Under the pieces are notes generated by a model. The model ran no database searches, was not told the origin of the DNA, and saw only the letters and a list, made by a program, of their open reading frames with translations. The position numbers and the translations under genes were made by a program. From Sulfurimonas sp. (GTDB lineage: Bacteria; Campylobacterota; Campylobacteria; Campylobacterales; Sulfurimonadaceae), in contig NZ_JAQTLH010000001.1 of assembly GCF_028714975.1 (NCBI RefSeq), positions 1 to 64,000 of the forward strand: a stretch of 64,000 nt of DNA. The letters are read 5' to 3'. This document shows, in pieces, positions 37,144 to 46,627 of the stretch. The first letter of the stretch is position 1. Each line of letters starts with the position of its first letter.

Positions 37144-37695
37144 ATGAAAATATCACTAAAAACTGTACCTCACATATCAAACAAAATCGCAATAGACTTA
37201 AATAAAAGTGGTGTTGTTACAATGACAAAGGGTCTTGAGCCGGTTATGCAAGAGGCGCAAAAAATATTGTTACATAACATTAAGCAAGAGATTGCACTTG
37301 AAGAAAAAGCTCATGAAATCTGTGAAGCTAATGAGCAAGAGATAGAATTCAACCTTGTTGACGAGAGACAACTTTTCTATATGATAAAGAAAAAACTAGC
37401 TCCCGAGTTTGGTATTATATTGAACTATGAAGAGCGATATTCTGATATTTCACATAAGATTCTTGATGAACTTTATGAAGAAGATTTGATCCATTTTGAT
37501 GTTACGGAAAACCGTATAAAAAACATCATCTATAATGCGATTACATCGTTTGTCAGCGAGTCTTCGGAGCTGGACAATGCGATAATGGATAAGATTAAAA
37601 CATACAAAAAGAGATATATTCCCGGAACGGACGAGTTTGATATTTTATATGAAAAGTTATACAGAGAAGAGATGATAAAGAGAGGAATGGAGTAA
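37144..37695 (+). CDS. DUF507 family protein
   Basis: 183 residues. It consists of two related halves (about 1-90 and 91-183) typical of the DUF507 domain: MKISLKTVPHISNKIAIDLN and the KKKLAPEFGI and YEEDLIHFDV regions. No catalytic motif is apparent and the function is unknown. It abuts carA directly, the same neighbour I recall in Campylobacter. Confidence 0.85.
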   Translation: MKISLKTVPHISNKIAIDLNKSGVVTMTKGLEPVMQEAQKILLHNIKQEIALEEKAHEICEANEQEIEFNLVDERQLFYMIKKKLAPEFGIILNYEERYSDISHKILDELYEEDLIHFDVTENRIKNIIYNAITSFVSESSELDNAIMDKIKTYKKRYIPGTDEFDILYEKLYREEMIKRGME

Positions 37696-38829
37696 ATGAG
37701 TATGAAAAAAGTTTGGATTTATCTTGAAAACGGAACATTTTTAGAAGCGAACAGCTTCGGTGCATCTAATACCGTAGTCGGTGAGATAGTTTTTAATGTC
37801 TCTATGAGCGGTTATCAAGAGATAATGTCCGATCCCTCTTATGCAGGTCAATTTGTAACATTTACAATGCCTGAGATAGGAAATGTCGGTGTTAACTCTC
37901 AAGATATGGAAAGTTGTGCGGCTCATGCAAAAGGTATGCTGGTAAGAAAATATCAAGATAGATACTCAAATTTTAGAGCAGAAGACTCACTTGCTAACTT
38001 TTTAATAGAGCAAAATGTCATGGGAATTTGCGACATAGATACAAGATATATAACAAAGATGCTAAGAAGCGAGGGTGCTATGATGATGATAGCATCTACC
38101 GAGATTAGCGACAGAGATGAGCTAAAAAAGATTTTAGAAAACTCTCCGAGAATTGAAGATATAAACTATATAGAGCAAGTCAGTACAAAAGTTTCTTACA
38201 AGCACACTCAATCAACATATAACGATAGAGATTTTAAATATGACGAAGCACCGACTCCCCAAGCAAATGTAGTAGTTTTAGATTTTGGCGTAAAAACAAA
38301 TATTTTAAATGAGTTAGTAAGTGCAAATATCGGTGTAGAGGTTATTCCTAACAATTTTAACGGCGATGATCTTATAAAAAGATATAACGCTAAAGAGATT
38401 GACGGTGTATTTTTATCAAACGGACCGGGAGATCCGCTTGTTCTGAAAAATGAACAGCGTGAAATTAAAAAGCTAATAGCTGCAAAAGTTCCGATGTTTG
38501 GAATTTGCTTGGGGCATCAACTTCTCTCTATCGCTCACGGGTACGACACATATAAACTAAAATTCGGTCACCACGGCGGAAATCAACCTGTTAAAAATAT
38601 GAAAACAGGCTTGGTTGAGATTACTGCTCAAAACCATAACTACAATGTTCCTGATAATATCGTAGAGATTGCAGAGGTTACGCACACCAATCTTTTTGAT
38701 AATACAATCGAGGGATTAAGATATAACAACTCTCCAATCTTTTCAGTCCAACATCATCCGGAATCAAGTCCCGGTCCAAAAGAGAGCAGATATATATTCA
38801 GTGAGTTTTTATCTTTGATAAGAAGATAA
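37696..38829 (+). CDS. carA: Carbamoyl-phosphate synthase small subunit
   Basis: 377 residues. The N-terminal small-subunit domain (LENGTFLEANSFGA, GEIVFNVSMSGYQEIMSDPS) is followed by a class I glutamine amidotransferase with nucleophile FGICLGHQLLS and VQHHPESSPGP; the Cys-His-Glu triad is intact. It supplies ammonia to CarB for carbamoyl phosphate, feeding pyrimidine and arginine synthesis. carB is not in the window. A second ATG two codons on is an alternative start. Confidence 0.96.
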   Translation: MSMKKVWIYLENGTFLEANSFGASNTVVGEIVFNVSMSGYQEIMSDPSYAGQFVTFTMPEIGNVGVNSQDMESCAAHAKGMLVRKYQDRYSNFRAEDSLANFLIEQNVMGICDIDTRYITKMLRSEGAMMMIASTEISDRDELKKILENSPRIEDINYIEQVSTKVSYKHTQSTYNDRDFKYDEAPTPQANVVVLDFGVKTNILNELVSANIGVEVIPNNFNGDDLIKRYNAKEIDGVFLSNGPGDPLVLKNEQREIKKLIAAKVPMFGICLGHQLLSIAHGYDTYKLKFGHHGGNQPVKNMKTGLVEITAQNHNYNVPDNIVEIAEVTHTNLFDNTIEGLRYNNSPIFSVQHHPESSPGPKESRYIFSEFLSLIRR

Positions 38830-38967
38830 AAACTTATCCCTCTTTACTTCTTTTTTCCTCTTCTTTTATCACTTAATATACTTTTTAACCACTATTATAT
38901 TTGTTAAATTTTAGAACATCTTATTGTTAATTTAGCGTTAAAAGTAAATAAAAAATTAACAGAATTG

Positions 38968-39008
38968 TAAAAATGTCATAAAAATGTCACCGTTTAAGAA
39001 TTCTTAAA
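38968..39008 (+). promoter_or_regulatory. Regulatory region upstream of the cbb3 oxidase operon
   Basis: The 263-bp gap before ccoN holds a tandem 11-bp repeat TAAAAATGTCA (38968-38978, 38979-38989) and a perfect 16-bp palindrome TTTAAGAATTCTTAAA (38993-39008). TATACT sequences about 20 bp later could be -10 elements. The layout suggests a transcription factor site controlling oxidase expression, perhaps in response to oxygen or redox; the regulator is unidentified. Confidence 0.5.
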
Positions 39009-39092
39009 TATTTATACTGTTACTATACTAATGTTAATATGTTTAATAAATTTAATTAAACATAATTGCTTTGAATTTTAAGGAGTCCATAT

Positions 39093-40586
39093 ATGGTTAA
39101 TCGTCCATTAGAGTATGACTACACTATTACAAAGATGTTTATGCTTACGACAATCGTTTTAGGGATTGTCGGTATGCTCATCGGTGTAATCTTGGCATTT
39201 CAACTTGCTTTTCCAAATGTTAATTTAATTTTCGGAGAAGGTTTGGCTGAATATACTAACTTTAGTCGTCTTCGCCCGCTGCATACGGATGCGGTAATAT
39301 TTGGTTTCACGCTGAGCGGTATTTTTGCCACTTGGTATTATGTCGGTCAAAGAGTACTAAAGGTATCAATGGCTGAATCAGCTATATTGATGTTTTTAGG
39401 TAAATTGCATTTTTGGCTCTATTTAGTAGTTGTAGCAGCTGTTGTTGTTTCGCTTTTAGCAGGTGTTACAACTTCAAAAGAGTATGCTGAATTTGAATGG
39501 CCGATAGATATTGCCGTTGTTCTTGTTTGGGTTATTTTTGGCGCAAGTATATTCGGTCTTATCGGTATTCGTCGCGAGAAATCTCTATATATTTCAGTAT
39601 GGTACTATATCGCTACTTTCATAGGTATAGCAATGCTTTATCTATTTAACAATATGGAAATACCTACAATGTTCGCAACATCTGCGGCAGGCGAGAGCGG
39701 GATTGGCTCATGGTATCACTCCGTTTCTATGTATTCGGGTACGAATGATGCGCTTGTTCAGTGGTGGTACGGTCATAATGCTGTTGCATTTGGTTTTACT
39801 GTTCCAATTGTTGCGATGATTTACTACTTTTTACCAAAAGAGTCTGGTCAGGCAATCTACTCATATAAACTCTCACTTCTTTCTTTTTGGGGATTGATGT
39901 TTGTTTATTTATGGGCCGGTGGGCATCACCTTCTATACTCGACTGTTCCTGACTGGATGCAGACGATGGGTTCTATTTTCTCAGTAATCTTAATTTTACC
40001 GTCATGGGGATCGGCTATAAATATGCTTCTTACCATGAAGGGTGAGTGGCAGCAAGTTGCGGCTTCTCCGCTTATTAAGTTTATGATTTTAGCTTCAACA
40101 TTCTATATGTTCTCAACATTAGAGGGTCCTATTCAAGCTATAAAATCTGTTAATGCGATTGCTCACTTTACAGACTGGATTATTGGGCATGTTCATGACG
40201 GTGTTCTTGGATGGGTCGGATTTATGATTATGGCGGCTCTATATCATATGGCTCCTCGCGTATTTAAGAGAGAGATATACTCTAAGTCACTTATGGCGGC
40301 ACAGTTCTGGATTCAAACTCTCGGTGTTGTTCTGTACTTTACATCTATGTGGATTGCAGGTATTACTCAAGGTATGATGTGGCGTGCGCATGATGAGTTC
40401 GGTAATTTGGCTTACTCATTTATCGATACGGTTACGGTTCTTCACCCTTACTACACTATTCGCGGTGTCGGCGGTCTTTTATATCTAGTCGGTTTTTTAA
40501 TGTTCGCATATAACATCTATAAAACTATGTCTGCTCGCCCTGTTGAAGAGCACGAGCTACAAAATGCATCGCCTATGGGCGCTTAA
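39093..40586 (+). CDS. ccoN: cbb3-type cytochrome c oxidase subunit I
   Basis: 497 residues, about twelve membrane helices. It carries the haem b and haem-copper centre; conserved histidine-containing segments include RLRPLHTDAVIFGF, QWWYGHNAVAF, WAGGHHLLYS and IIGHVHDGVLGW. It reduces oxygen at low concentrations and pumps protons in the inner membrane. AAGGAG precedes the ATG. It is the first gene of ccoNOQP. Confidence 0.97.
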   Translation: MVNRPLEYDYTITKMFMLTTIVLGIVGMLIGVILAFQLAFPNVNLIFGEGLAEYTNFSRLRPLHTDAVIFGFTLSGIFATWYYVGQRVLKVSMAESAILMFLGKLHFWLYLVVVAAVVVSLLAGVTTSKEYAEFEWPIDIAVVLVWVIFGASIFGLIGIRREKSLYISVWYYIATFIGIAMLYLFNNMEIPTMFATSAAGESGIGSWYHSVSMYSGTNDALVQWWYGHNAVAFGFTVPIVAMIYYFLPKESGQAIYSYKLSLLSFWGLMFVYLWAGGHHLLYSTVPDWMQTMGSIFSVILILPSWGSAINMLLTMKGEWQQVAASPLIKFMILASTFYMFSTLEGPIQAIKSVNAIAHFTDWIIGHVHDGVLGWVGFMIMAALYHMAPRVFKREIYSKSLMAAQFWIQTLGVVLYFTSMWIAGITQGMMWRAHDEFGNLAYSFIDTVTVLHPYYTIRGVGGLLYLVGFLMFAYNIYKTMSARPVEEHELQNASPMGA

Positions 40587-40601
40587 TAGAAAGGATAAAA
40601 T

Positions 40602-41294
40602 ATGTTTCATTGGTTAGAAAAACATCCGTTCTTTTTTGCGGTAGGTGTGTTTTTAGTAATTTCGTTTGCAGGTTTGATAGAGATTCTTCCAAACTTTGCT
40701 CAAGCTTCTCGTCCTGTTATCGGAACTGCTCCATACTCTACTTTAGAGTTGGCGGGTCGTCATGTTTACATAAAAAACAGTTGTAATGCGTGCCATTCAC
40801 AGCTTATTCGCCCGTTTAAATCAGAGACTGACCGTTACGGTCACTACTCATTAAGCGGTGAGTATGCATACGATAGACCGTTTTTATGGGGTTCTAAAAG
40901 AACCGGACCGGATTTGATGCGTGTGGGTAATTATAGAACTACCGATTGGCATGAAAATCATATGAAAAATCCGGCTTCGGTTGTTCCGGGCTCTGTTATG
41001 CCGGCATATAGATGGCTATTTACAAACAACACTGATATAAATACTGCATTTGCAGAGCAGTTGACGGTTGCGCAGCATTTCTCAGTTCCTTATAACCAAC
41101 CGGTGCCGATGAAAGACGGAACTACTAAAGTTGTAAAAATGGGAAGCAGCGTTGCAAATGCGAATGCTATCGCAATAGAAGAGGCAAAAGTAATCGCAGC
41201 GGATATGAGAGATCAGGATGTTAAAGATGCAGTTGCTCGCGGTGAGATTCCTGAAATAGTTGCATTGATTGCATATTTGAATAGTCTTAAGTAA
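40602..41294 (+). CDS. ccoO: cbb3-type cytochrome c oxidase subunit II (monohaem)
   Basis: 230 residues. An N-terminal membrane anchor (FFFAVGVFLVISFAGLIEI) is followed by a periplasmic c-type cytochrome domain with one haem site, NSCNACHSQLIRP, and a likely methionine ligand near PGSVMPAYRWLF. It transfers electrons from CcoP to CcoN. Spaced 15 bp after ccoN. Confidence 0.96.
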   Translation: MFHWLEKHPFFFAVGVFLVISFAGLIEILPNFAQASRPVIGTAPYSTLELAGRHVYIKNSCNACHSQLIRPFKSETDRYGHYSLSGEYAYDRPFLWGSKRTGPDLMRVGNYRTTDWHENHMKNPASVVPGSVMPAYRWLFTNNTDINTAFAEQLTVAQHFSVPYNQPVPMKDGTTKVVKMGSSVANANAIAIEEAKVIAADMRDQDVKDAVARGEIPEIVALIAYLNSLK

Positions 41295-41305
41295 AGAGGT
41301 TTATA

Positions 41306-41512
41306 GTGGATATTGCACAACTTCAGGCTTACGGATACTTTATATTAACTACACTTCTCGTGATTGCACTCTATGGTTATATATACCATCTGTACAGTAA
41401 AAAGAGAGATGTTGATGGAGTTGACTATGAAAATTATAGCAATATGGCACTAAAAGATGATATTTCCGATGCTCCGGTATCGGCAAAATCTCATGATGAC
41501 AAAGAGAAATAG
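41306..41512 (+). CDS. ccoQ: cbb3 oxidase small subunit CcoQ
   Basis: 68 residues, starting with GTG. One membrane helix (YFILTTLLVIALYGYIYHLY) is followed by a charged cytoplasmic tail, as in CcoQ, which stabilises the complex. Position between ccoO and ccoP is diagnostic. Confidence 0.88.
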   Translation: MDIAQLQAYGYFILTTLLVIALYGYIYHLYSKKRDVDGVDYENYSNMALKDDISDAPVSAKSHDDKEK

Positions 41513-41521
41513 GAGAGATAT

Positions 41522-42445
41522 ATGAATAAGCTTTATCTTTGGGGAATTATAATAATAGCCGTAATGCTTGGTGCTACTTACTTATCGGTAGGCGGTTCAA
41601 AAGGCGGACTAAACGGCGATATCGTCAATATACTTGCGGTTACGGGAGCTGTTTCGCTTGTAACTATTACGGTATTTGTCGTAGTTAAGTATGTTCGCCA
41701 AATGCAGGTTGACAGCGCGAGCGGTGAACTTGCCGATGAAAATTGGGATGGAATAGGCGAGTATAAAAATGAGCTGCCTACAGGTTGGGCAGTTATGTTT
41801 TTGCTGCTTATGGTATGGGGTATGTGGTATTTCACAATAGGATATCCCGTAAATGCGTACTCACAAATCGGTGAATACAATGAAGATGTTGCAGTGCATA
41901 ATTCAAAATTTGAAGCAAAGCATAAAAATATCACCGGCGATAAGTTAGTTGAAATGGGTGAATCCGTTTTTCTTGCCGAGTGTAAAGTTTGTCATGGAAT
42001 TAACGCAGACGGTATTAATGGAGCAGCAGCAAATTTAAATAAAAGAATTGATGAAAAATCTGTTAAACATGTAATTGAACATGGTTCGAACAACAAGCTT
42101 TTAGGTATGGAGATGCCGATGCCAGATCGTAACGGTCTCTTTAATGCAAGCACAGGTGCTTTGATTACTGATGCAGAGATTGCTACCGTTTCTAAATATG
42201 TAGCTAACGGTATGAAGGGCGATGGTGCTGAAATTTTTGCAGGAACTTGTGTAAGTTGTCATGGTGAGGGTGGAATTGGTATGGATAGTGTTGCGCCAAA
42301 TATAGCTAAATTTTCACCGGCACTTGTAAGCACTGTTTTAACAAACGGTAAAAAAGGTGTTATCGGTATTATGCCGAAATTTGATAGACTTAATGATAAA
42401 CAAAAAGAAGCTGTTGGTGCTTATATCACTAGCTTAAGCAAATAA
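41522..42445 (+). CDS. ccoP: cbb3-type cytochrome c oxidase dihaem subunit III
   Basis: 307 residues. Two membrane helices in the first 130 residues (LYLWGIIIIAVMLGATYLS and PTGWAVMFLLLMVWGMWYFT), then two cytochrome c domains with haem sites AECKVCHG and GTCVSCHG. It accepts electrons from soluble cytochrome c. Two N-terminal helices instead of one match the epsilonproteobacterial form. Confidence 0.95.
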   Translation: MNKLYLWGIIIIAVMLGATYLSVGGSKGGLNGDIVNILAVTGAVSLVTITVFVVVKYVRQMQVDSASGELADENWDGIGEYKNELPTGWAVMFLLLMVWGMWYFTIGYPVNAYSQIGEYNEDVAVHNSKFEAKHKNITGDKLVEMGESVFLAECKVCHGINADGINGAAANLNKRIDEKSVKHVIEHGSNNKLLGMEMPMPDRNGLFNASTGALITDAEIATVSKYVANGMKGDGAEIFAGTCVSCHGEGGIGMDSVAPNIAKFSPALVSTVLTNGKKGVIGIMPKFDRLNDKQKEAVGAYITSLSK

Positions 42446-42455
42446 GGGGTCTGGT

Positions 42456-42665
42456 ATGAATGAAAATAGAAGCATATTTGCTCTTGATGGAATAACCGGC
42501 ATGCTAATTGCAACCGTACTGCTACTGTGCATTTTAGTTGGATTGACAATTTGGGGTATAAATGTTCAAAATGGAAGTGCAAATAATTTTTATGATATTA
42601 AAGATGAAGCATCTATTAAAATGTTTGGCTCAAAACAAGCCGACCATGTTGTTAATGCGAAGTAA
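42456..42665 (+). CDS. DUF4006 small membrane protein
   Basis: 69 residues with one helix (GMLIATVLLLCILVGLTIWG) and a hydrophilic tail. DUF4006 follows ccoP in Campylobacterota and is presumed to help assemble or stabilise the oxidase; the precise function is unknown. It lies 10 bp after ccoP. Confidence 0.83.
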   Translation: MNENRSIFALDGITGMLIATVLLLCILVGLTIWGINVQNGSANNFYDIKDEASIKMFGSKQADHVVNAK

Positions 42666-42675
42666 AGGATAGATT

Positions 42676-42765
42676 ATGGAAAAAATTATTTCTTGGGGGC
42701 TTGTAGTTATGGCTCTTTACACACTTTACGCAGTTCTTACTCCAAATCATCTATTTATCGGTTAG
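42676..42765 (+). CDS. 29-residue membrane peptide of the cco operon
   Basis: MEKIISWGLVVMALYTLYAV followed by LTPNHLFIG. AAAGGA precedes the ATG, and the gene sits 10 bp after DUF4006 and 9 bp before the next gene. One membrane helix and tight packing suggest a tiny oxidase-associated subunit, comparable in concept to CcoM or CcoH-type peptides, but no family is recognised. Confidence 0.65.
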   Translation: MEKIISWGLVVMALYTLYAVLTPNHLFIG

Positions 42766-42774
42766 GAAATTTCA

Positions 42775-43473
42775 TTGAAGATTTCAAGAGGGCTTATCGC
42801 CCTCATCCTCACACTTTTTTTTAACGCCTCACTTAGCGCACAATATTTATATAAAGATGAAGTTATTTTCAATCCTGCATTTAATGCGGAAATTGAAAAA
42901 TTGGGCTTAGAGCTCTATGAAAAAACAGGAATATCTTTAAGGCTTATAATGCTTAAAGAGTTGCCTCAAGGCATGAGTATAGTAGATTATGAAAAAGAGC
43001 TTATGAAAGAGTTTAGCGAACCTACGATACTGCTTACATTTTCAGAAATGAACTCTAAAGTAGATATTTTGGCACAACCTGCATCTTTATATGAGTATTT
43101 TGACAAAAAACAGATACTTAGTCCGGTCGCTTCAGCCGTACAGGCATTTGTAATGGCGGTTTTTTATAGTGACGGTTTTTCATCATTTAAAGAGATTGCA
43201 TCTAGTTACGGCGGGACTATCATTCCCCTTTTGGCTCAAAAAGCAAAAGATGGTGAACTGCTCGGCAAGTACTCAGGGTCTATGTTTAACGGTTATGCCG
43301 ATATTGCAGAGCAGGTTGCAAAGAGTAAAGGTGTAGTGCTTGTAAATGCGGTAGGAAGCGCAAATCAAAACAGTATACTGGTTGTAAAAGTATTATTTTA
43401 CGGTTTTATTCTTTACGGTATATTTATGTACATCAAAAGAAAATTATTTATAAGAGGGCAAAAAATTGAATAA
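42775..43473 (+). CDS. Periplasmic TPM-like protein with C-terminal membrane helix
   Basis: 232 residues, starting with TTG. A signal peptide (LIALILTLFFNASLSA) leads into a domain with YEKTGISLRLIMLKEL and EPTILLTFSEMNSKVDIL that resembles TPM/YgcG-type domains. A C-terminal helix (VLFYGFILYGIFMYI) is followed by positive residues. Its place in the cco operon before the FixH-like gene implies a role in oxidase biogenesis. The domain call is tentative. Confidence 0.65.
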   Translation: MKISRGLIALILTLFFNASLSAQYLYKDEVIFNPAFNAEIEKLGLELYEKTGISLRLIMLKELPQGMSIVDYEKELMKEFSEPTILLTFSEMNSKVDILAQPASLYEYFDKKQILSPVASAVQAFVMAVFYSDGFSSFKEIASSYGGTIIPLLAQKAKDGELLGKYSGSMFNGYADIAEQVAKSKGVVLVNAVGSANQNSILVVKVLFYGFILYGIFMYIKRKLFIRGQKIE

Positions 43474-43972
43474 AAGTAGCGGCAGAATTTGGCCATACGC
43501 AATCGGCGCGTCAATTATATTTGTATTTAGTGCATGTGTAGCGACTATTGTTATCACAAATAAAATGCCTGTAGAGAAGAGCGATACCTATATGATGGGC
43601 TATCATGAAGCAGATGAAAAAGTAAACGACATATTAAAAGCTGCAATCGATTTTAACAAAAGGTATAAAGTCGAGTATATTACGGATGCGTTTGAAGCGC
43701 AAAATTATGTTATAAAATATAGAGTCAGCGACATAAATTCCAATCCCGTGAATAATGCAAACATAAAAGTCGTTGTAACAAGACCCGATAATCATAAACA
43801 TGATCAAGAACTAAACAAGCATAGTATTGAGAACGGTATTTACACTTTTGACGCAATCAAGCTTCCGCAAGAGGGTAGATGGGACATTATGGCAAAGGTA
43901 AGCGTGGAAGATGCTCAGAAGTTTTATAACATTAAAACAGATACAAGAAGCAAGGAAGTGGTAGAATATTAG
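43466..43972 (+). CDS. fixH: FixH-like protein
   Basis: 168 residues, starting with TTG and overlapping the previous gene by 8 bp. One N-terminal helix (WPYAIGASIIFVFSACVATIV) is followed by a periplasmic beta domain (YVIKYRVSDINSNPVNNANI, GRWDIMAKV). FixH/CcoH proteins assist maturation of cbb3 oxidases. Length and arrangement agree with the family. Confidence 0.78.
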   Translation: MNKSSGRIWPYAIGASIIFVFSACVATIVITNKMPVEKSDTYMMGYHEADEKVNDILKAAIDFNKRYKVEYITDAFEAQNYVIKYRVSDINSNPVNNANIKVVVTRPDNHKHDQELNKHSIENGIYTFDAIKLPQEGRWDIMAKVSVEDAQKFYNIKTDTRSKEVVEY

Positions 43973-43986
43973 GTTATAATTAACCT

Positions 43987-46332
43987 ATGAATAATTCTAT
44001 TATAGTCCTGCCATCAGCCCGTGCAATCCGACATAAGCAATTGAGTATTGAGGGAGATACCCTCTTTTTACCAAACTACATCACTATGAGTGACTTTATA
44101 TCTAAGCTCTGCATAGTAAAAGATTTTAAAACATTAGATAGCGACGGCAGAGTTTTACTCCTTTTAGAGGCATCCGACTTTAAATCATTTTCAAAGTTAC
44201 AAATCCAGAGAAACTTTTTTACTTTTACCAAAAATTCGTCATATATATTCAAATTTTTTGAAGAGTTAAGTGCAGAGCTGTATGACATAAAAAAGTTAAG
44301 CACCTCTGATATTTACGGCGAGTATGAGGAGCATATAGCCATACTTCAAGAGTTGTATGCAAGATATGAACTTCTATGCAGTCAAAGAAAGCTTCTTGAT
44401 AAAATATTTTTGCCAAAACTTTATACTTTTAATGAGAATTTTGCAAAAACCCATAAAAATATTGAGCTTCATATAGAGGGGCATTTGACTAACTTTGAGT
44501 TGGAGCTTTTAGATAGATGTACGCAATTTTGCACCGTAGATATTATCTTTAACGCAACAAGGTTCAATACCAAAATGCAGAGCAAGTTTTTGGAGCTAGG
44601 CGTGGAGTTGGAGCAGGGTTTTAGATATAAAATCTCACTAAATGCAAAAGAGACACTCCAAAAAGATAGATTGATGCAAAACAAAAAAGTTACATGTGAA
44701 TCTTTTAGCGAGCCGATTTTACAAGCGGCATTTGTACAAAAGAAACTGTATGATTTTGTAAAAATGGGCTACAAACCTGAAAATATTGCAGTTATTTTGC
44801 CCGATGAGAAATTTTCGCAAATATTAAAGAGTTTTGATGAGAAGTCAAACTTTAACTTTGCGATGGGCGAGCCGTTTAGCTCAACAGATATTTATGAGAA
44901 ACTAGACGCTACTTGTATGTTTATAGAACAGGACTCTAAAGAGAATGAAGCAAGGCTGGCGCGAGTCGGAGATGAATTTTATGCAGAGCTTTTAAAAATT
45001 TACTATAAAAGCAGCCAAGAGGCGGATATTTTAGAGTTTTTAAAAAAGTATAAAGAGAGTTTTGCAGACAAAAGAGAGCTAAAAATCTACGAAGAGGAGC
45101 TTTACGGTTTTAAAAATATTTTGCCCTTTATGAAAGAGATGAGTATAAAATCGCTACTTAGCGTTTTTCTGCAAAGATTGTGCGCCAGAACCCTTGATGA
45201 TGTGCGGGGCGGAAAAGTAACCGTAATGGGAGTTTTAGAGACTCGCACGGTAGAGTTTGACGCGGTTGTGATAGTTGATTTTGATGATTCAAATGTTCCA
45301 AAAAAGAGCCAAAAGGATATGTTTTTAAATACCGCCATCAGAGAGGCTGCAAACCTACCGACGATGAGCGATAGAGAGAGTCTTCAGAAGCACTACTACG
45401 AAATGTTGATAAACAAAAGCAAAGAAGTCGCTATCTCTTTTGTAAAATCTAAAGAGAGCAGCGGTTCTAGATTTTTAAAACAGCTTGGCATAAAAGAGAA
45501 AAATATTTACTCTGAAACAAATTACGCAGAGATACTTTTTGACAAAGCAGTGCCGAATTTATATGAAGAACAAGAGATAGTTTTAGAGTATAGTTTTAAA
45601 GATAAAAAACTCTCCGCAACAAAACTCAAAACATTTCTTACATGCAAGAGAAAATATTACTACAGATACATAAAACAGATAGAAAATCACGAGATACCAA
45701 AAGATATGCCGCAGGAGTATGAGATAGGTTTGGATGTTCACGAGGCGCTTAAAAATCTCTACACAAAAAAAAGTTTTTATAGGGATGCGAGTGAGCTGAA
45801 AAAAGATCTGCATGCAGAGTTGGACAACGCTTGCGGAAAAAGTGAGCTTGAGAAGTATCTTATCGCTATGCAAAAAAGAAGAATGGATATCTTTTGCCAA
45901 AATGAAGTTAAAAGATTTAATGAGGGCTACAAAGTAGAGCAGTGCGAGGCAAGCTTAGAGACCGAGTTTGCAGGAATGAGATTAGTCGGGCAGATAGACA
46001 GGGTTGATAAGATAGACAATGAGATATATGTCCTTGACTATAAAACAGGTTCATATCCTCTTTACACGGAGAAAAATTTTACGGATGCGACAGATTTTCA
46101 GCTAGAGTTTTACTATCTTCTAGCCCAAAATTTCGGCAATGTTATCGGTTGCGGATATTATGACCTCAAAGAGTCCAAAATAGTAGATGAGCCATTTTTA
46201 AGAGAAAAACTGGCACTTTTAGAGTCGCATGTGAAAGATTTGTTAAACATTGAGGATGTAAATTTTAGTAAGTGCGAAGATTTGAAGAGCTGCACTTTTT
46301 GCGAATATAAAGTTATGTGCGGTAGAGAGTGA
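43987..46332 (+). CDS. addB: AddB-type helicase-nuclease subunit
   Basis: 781 residues. The N-terminal half is a divergent UvrD-like helicase without a good Walker A. The C-terminal half (from about 545) has a PD-(D/E)XK nuclease core IYVLDYKTG and four cysteines for a 4Fe-4S cluster (TCKRKYYYRY, then CTFCEYKVMCGRE). With AddA it processes double-strand breaks for RecA. A small gene separates it from addA. Confidence 0.9.
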   Translation: MNNSIIVLPSARAIRHKQLSIEGDTLFLPNYITMSDFISKLCIVKDFKTLDSDGRVLLLLEASDFKSFSKLQIQRNFFTFTKNSSYIFKFFEELSAELYDIKKLSTSDIYGEYEEHIAILQELYARYELLCSQRKLLDKIFLPKLYTFNENFAKTHKNIELHIEGHLTNFELELLDRCTQFCTVDIIFNATRFNTKMQSKFLELGVELEQGFRYKISLNAKETLQKDRLMQNKKVTCESFSEPILQAAFVQKKLYDFVKMGYKPENIAVILPDEKFSQILKSFDEKSNFNFAMGEPFSSTDIYEKLDATCMFIEQDSKENEARLARVGDEFYAELLKIYYKSSQEADILEFLKKYKESFADKRELKIYEEELYGFKNILPFMKEMSIKSLLSVFLQRLCARTLDDVRGGKVTVMGVLETRTVEFDAVVIVDFDDSNVPKKSQKDMFLNTAIREAANLPTMSDRESLQKHYYEMLINKSKEVAISFVKSKESSGSRFLKQLGIKEKNIYSETNYAEILFDKAVPNLYEEQEIVLEYSFKDKKLSATKLKTFLTCKRKYYYRYIKQIENHEIPKDMPQEYEIGLDVHEALKNLYTKKSFYRDASELKKDLHAELDNACGKSELEKYLIAMQKRRMDIFCQNEVKRFNEGYKVEQCEASLETEFAGMRLVGQIDRVDKIDNEIYVLDYKTGSYPLYTEKNFTDATDFQLEFYYLLAQNFGNVIGCGYYDLKESKIVDEPFLREKLALLESHVKDLLNIEDVNFSKCEDLKSCTFCEYKVMCGRE

Positions 46333-46375
46333 TGTTTATAGATGAGAAATTAAGAAAATATAGCGAAGGAAAAAA

Positions 46376-46606
46376 ATGAGTGAAGAAGAAAAAAACAAAA
46401 ATAATCCGTTGCATGGTGTCACACTGCAGCATATTTTGGAGACTTTAGTTGAGCGTTACGGGTTTAAAGAGTTGGGCAACAGGGTTGACATTAGATGTTT
46501 TTTGATAAACCCGACTATAAGTTCATGTTTGAAGTTTCTTAGAAAAACACCGTGGGCGAGAACAAAAGTTGAAGAGCTGTATATCAGAGAGTGTAAAAAC
46601 AAGTAG
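46376..46606 (+). CDS. VF530 family (DUF2132) DNA-binding-like protein
   Basis: 76 residues. NPLHGVTLQHILETLVERYG, FLINPTISSCLKFLRKTPWA and RTKVEELYIRE match the VF530 family, a small helical fold proposed to bind DNA. It sits 43 bp after addB and 21 bp before addA, an unusual position that invites a link to recombination, although it may be an insertion of convenience. Confidence 0.87.
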   Translation: MSEEEKNKNNPLHGVTLQHILETLVERYGFKELGNRVDIRCFLINPTISSCLKFLRKTPWARTKVEELYIRECKNK

Positions 46607-46627
46607 GCTAAAATAAATGGAGATACG

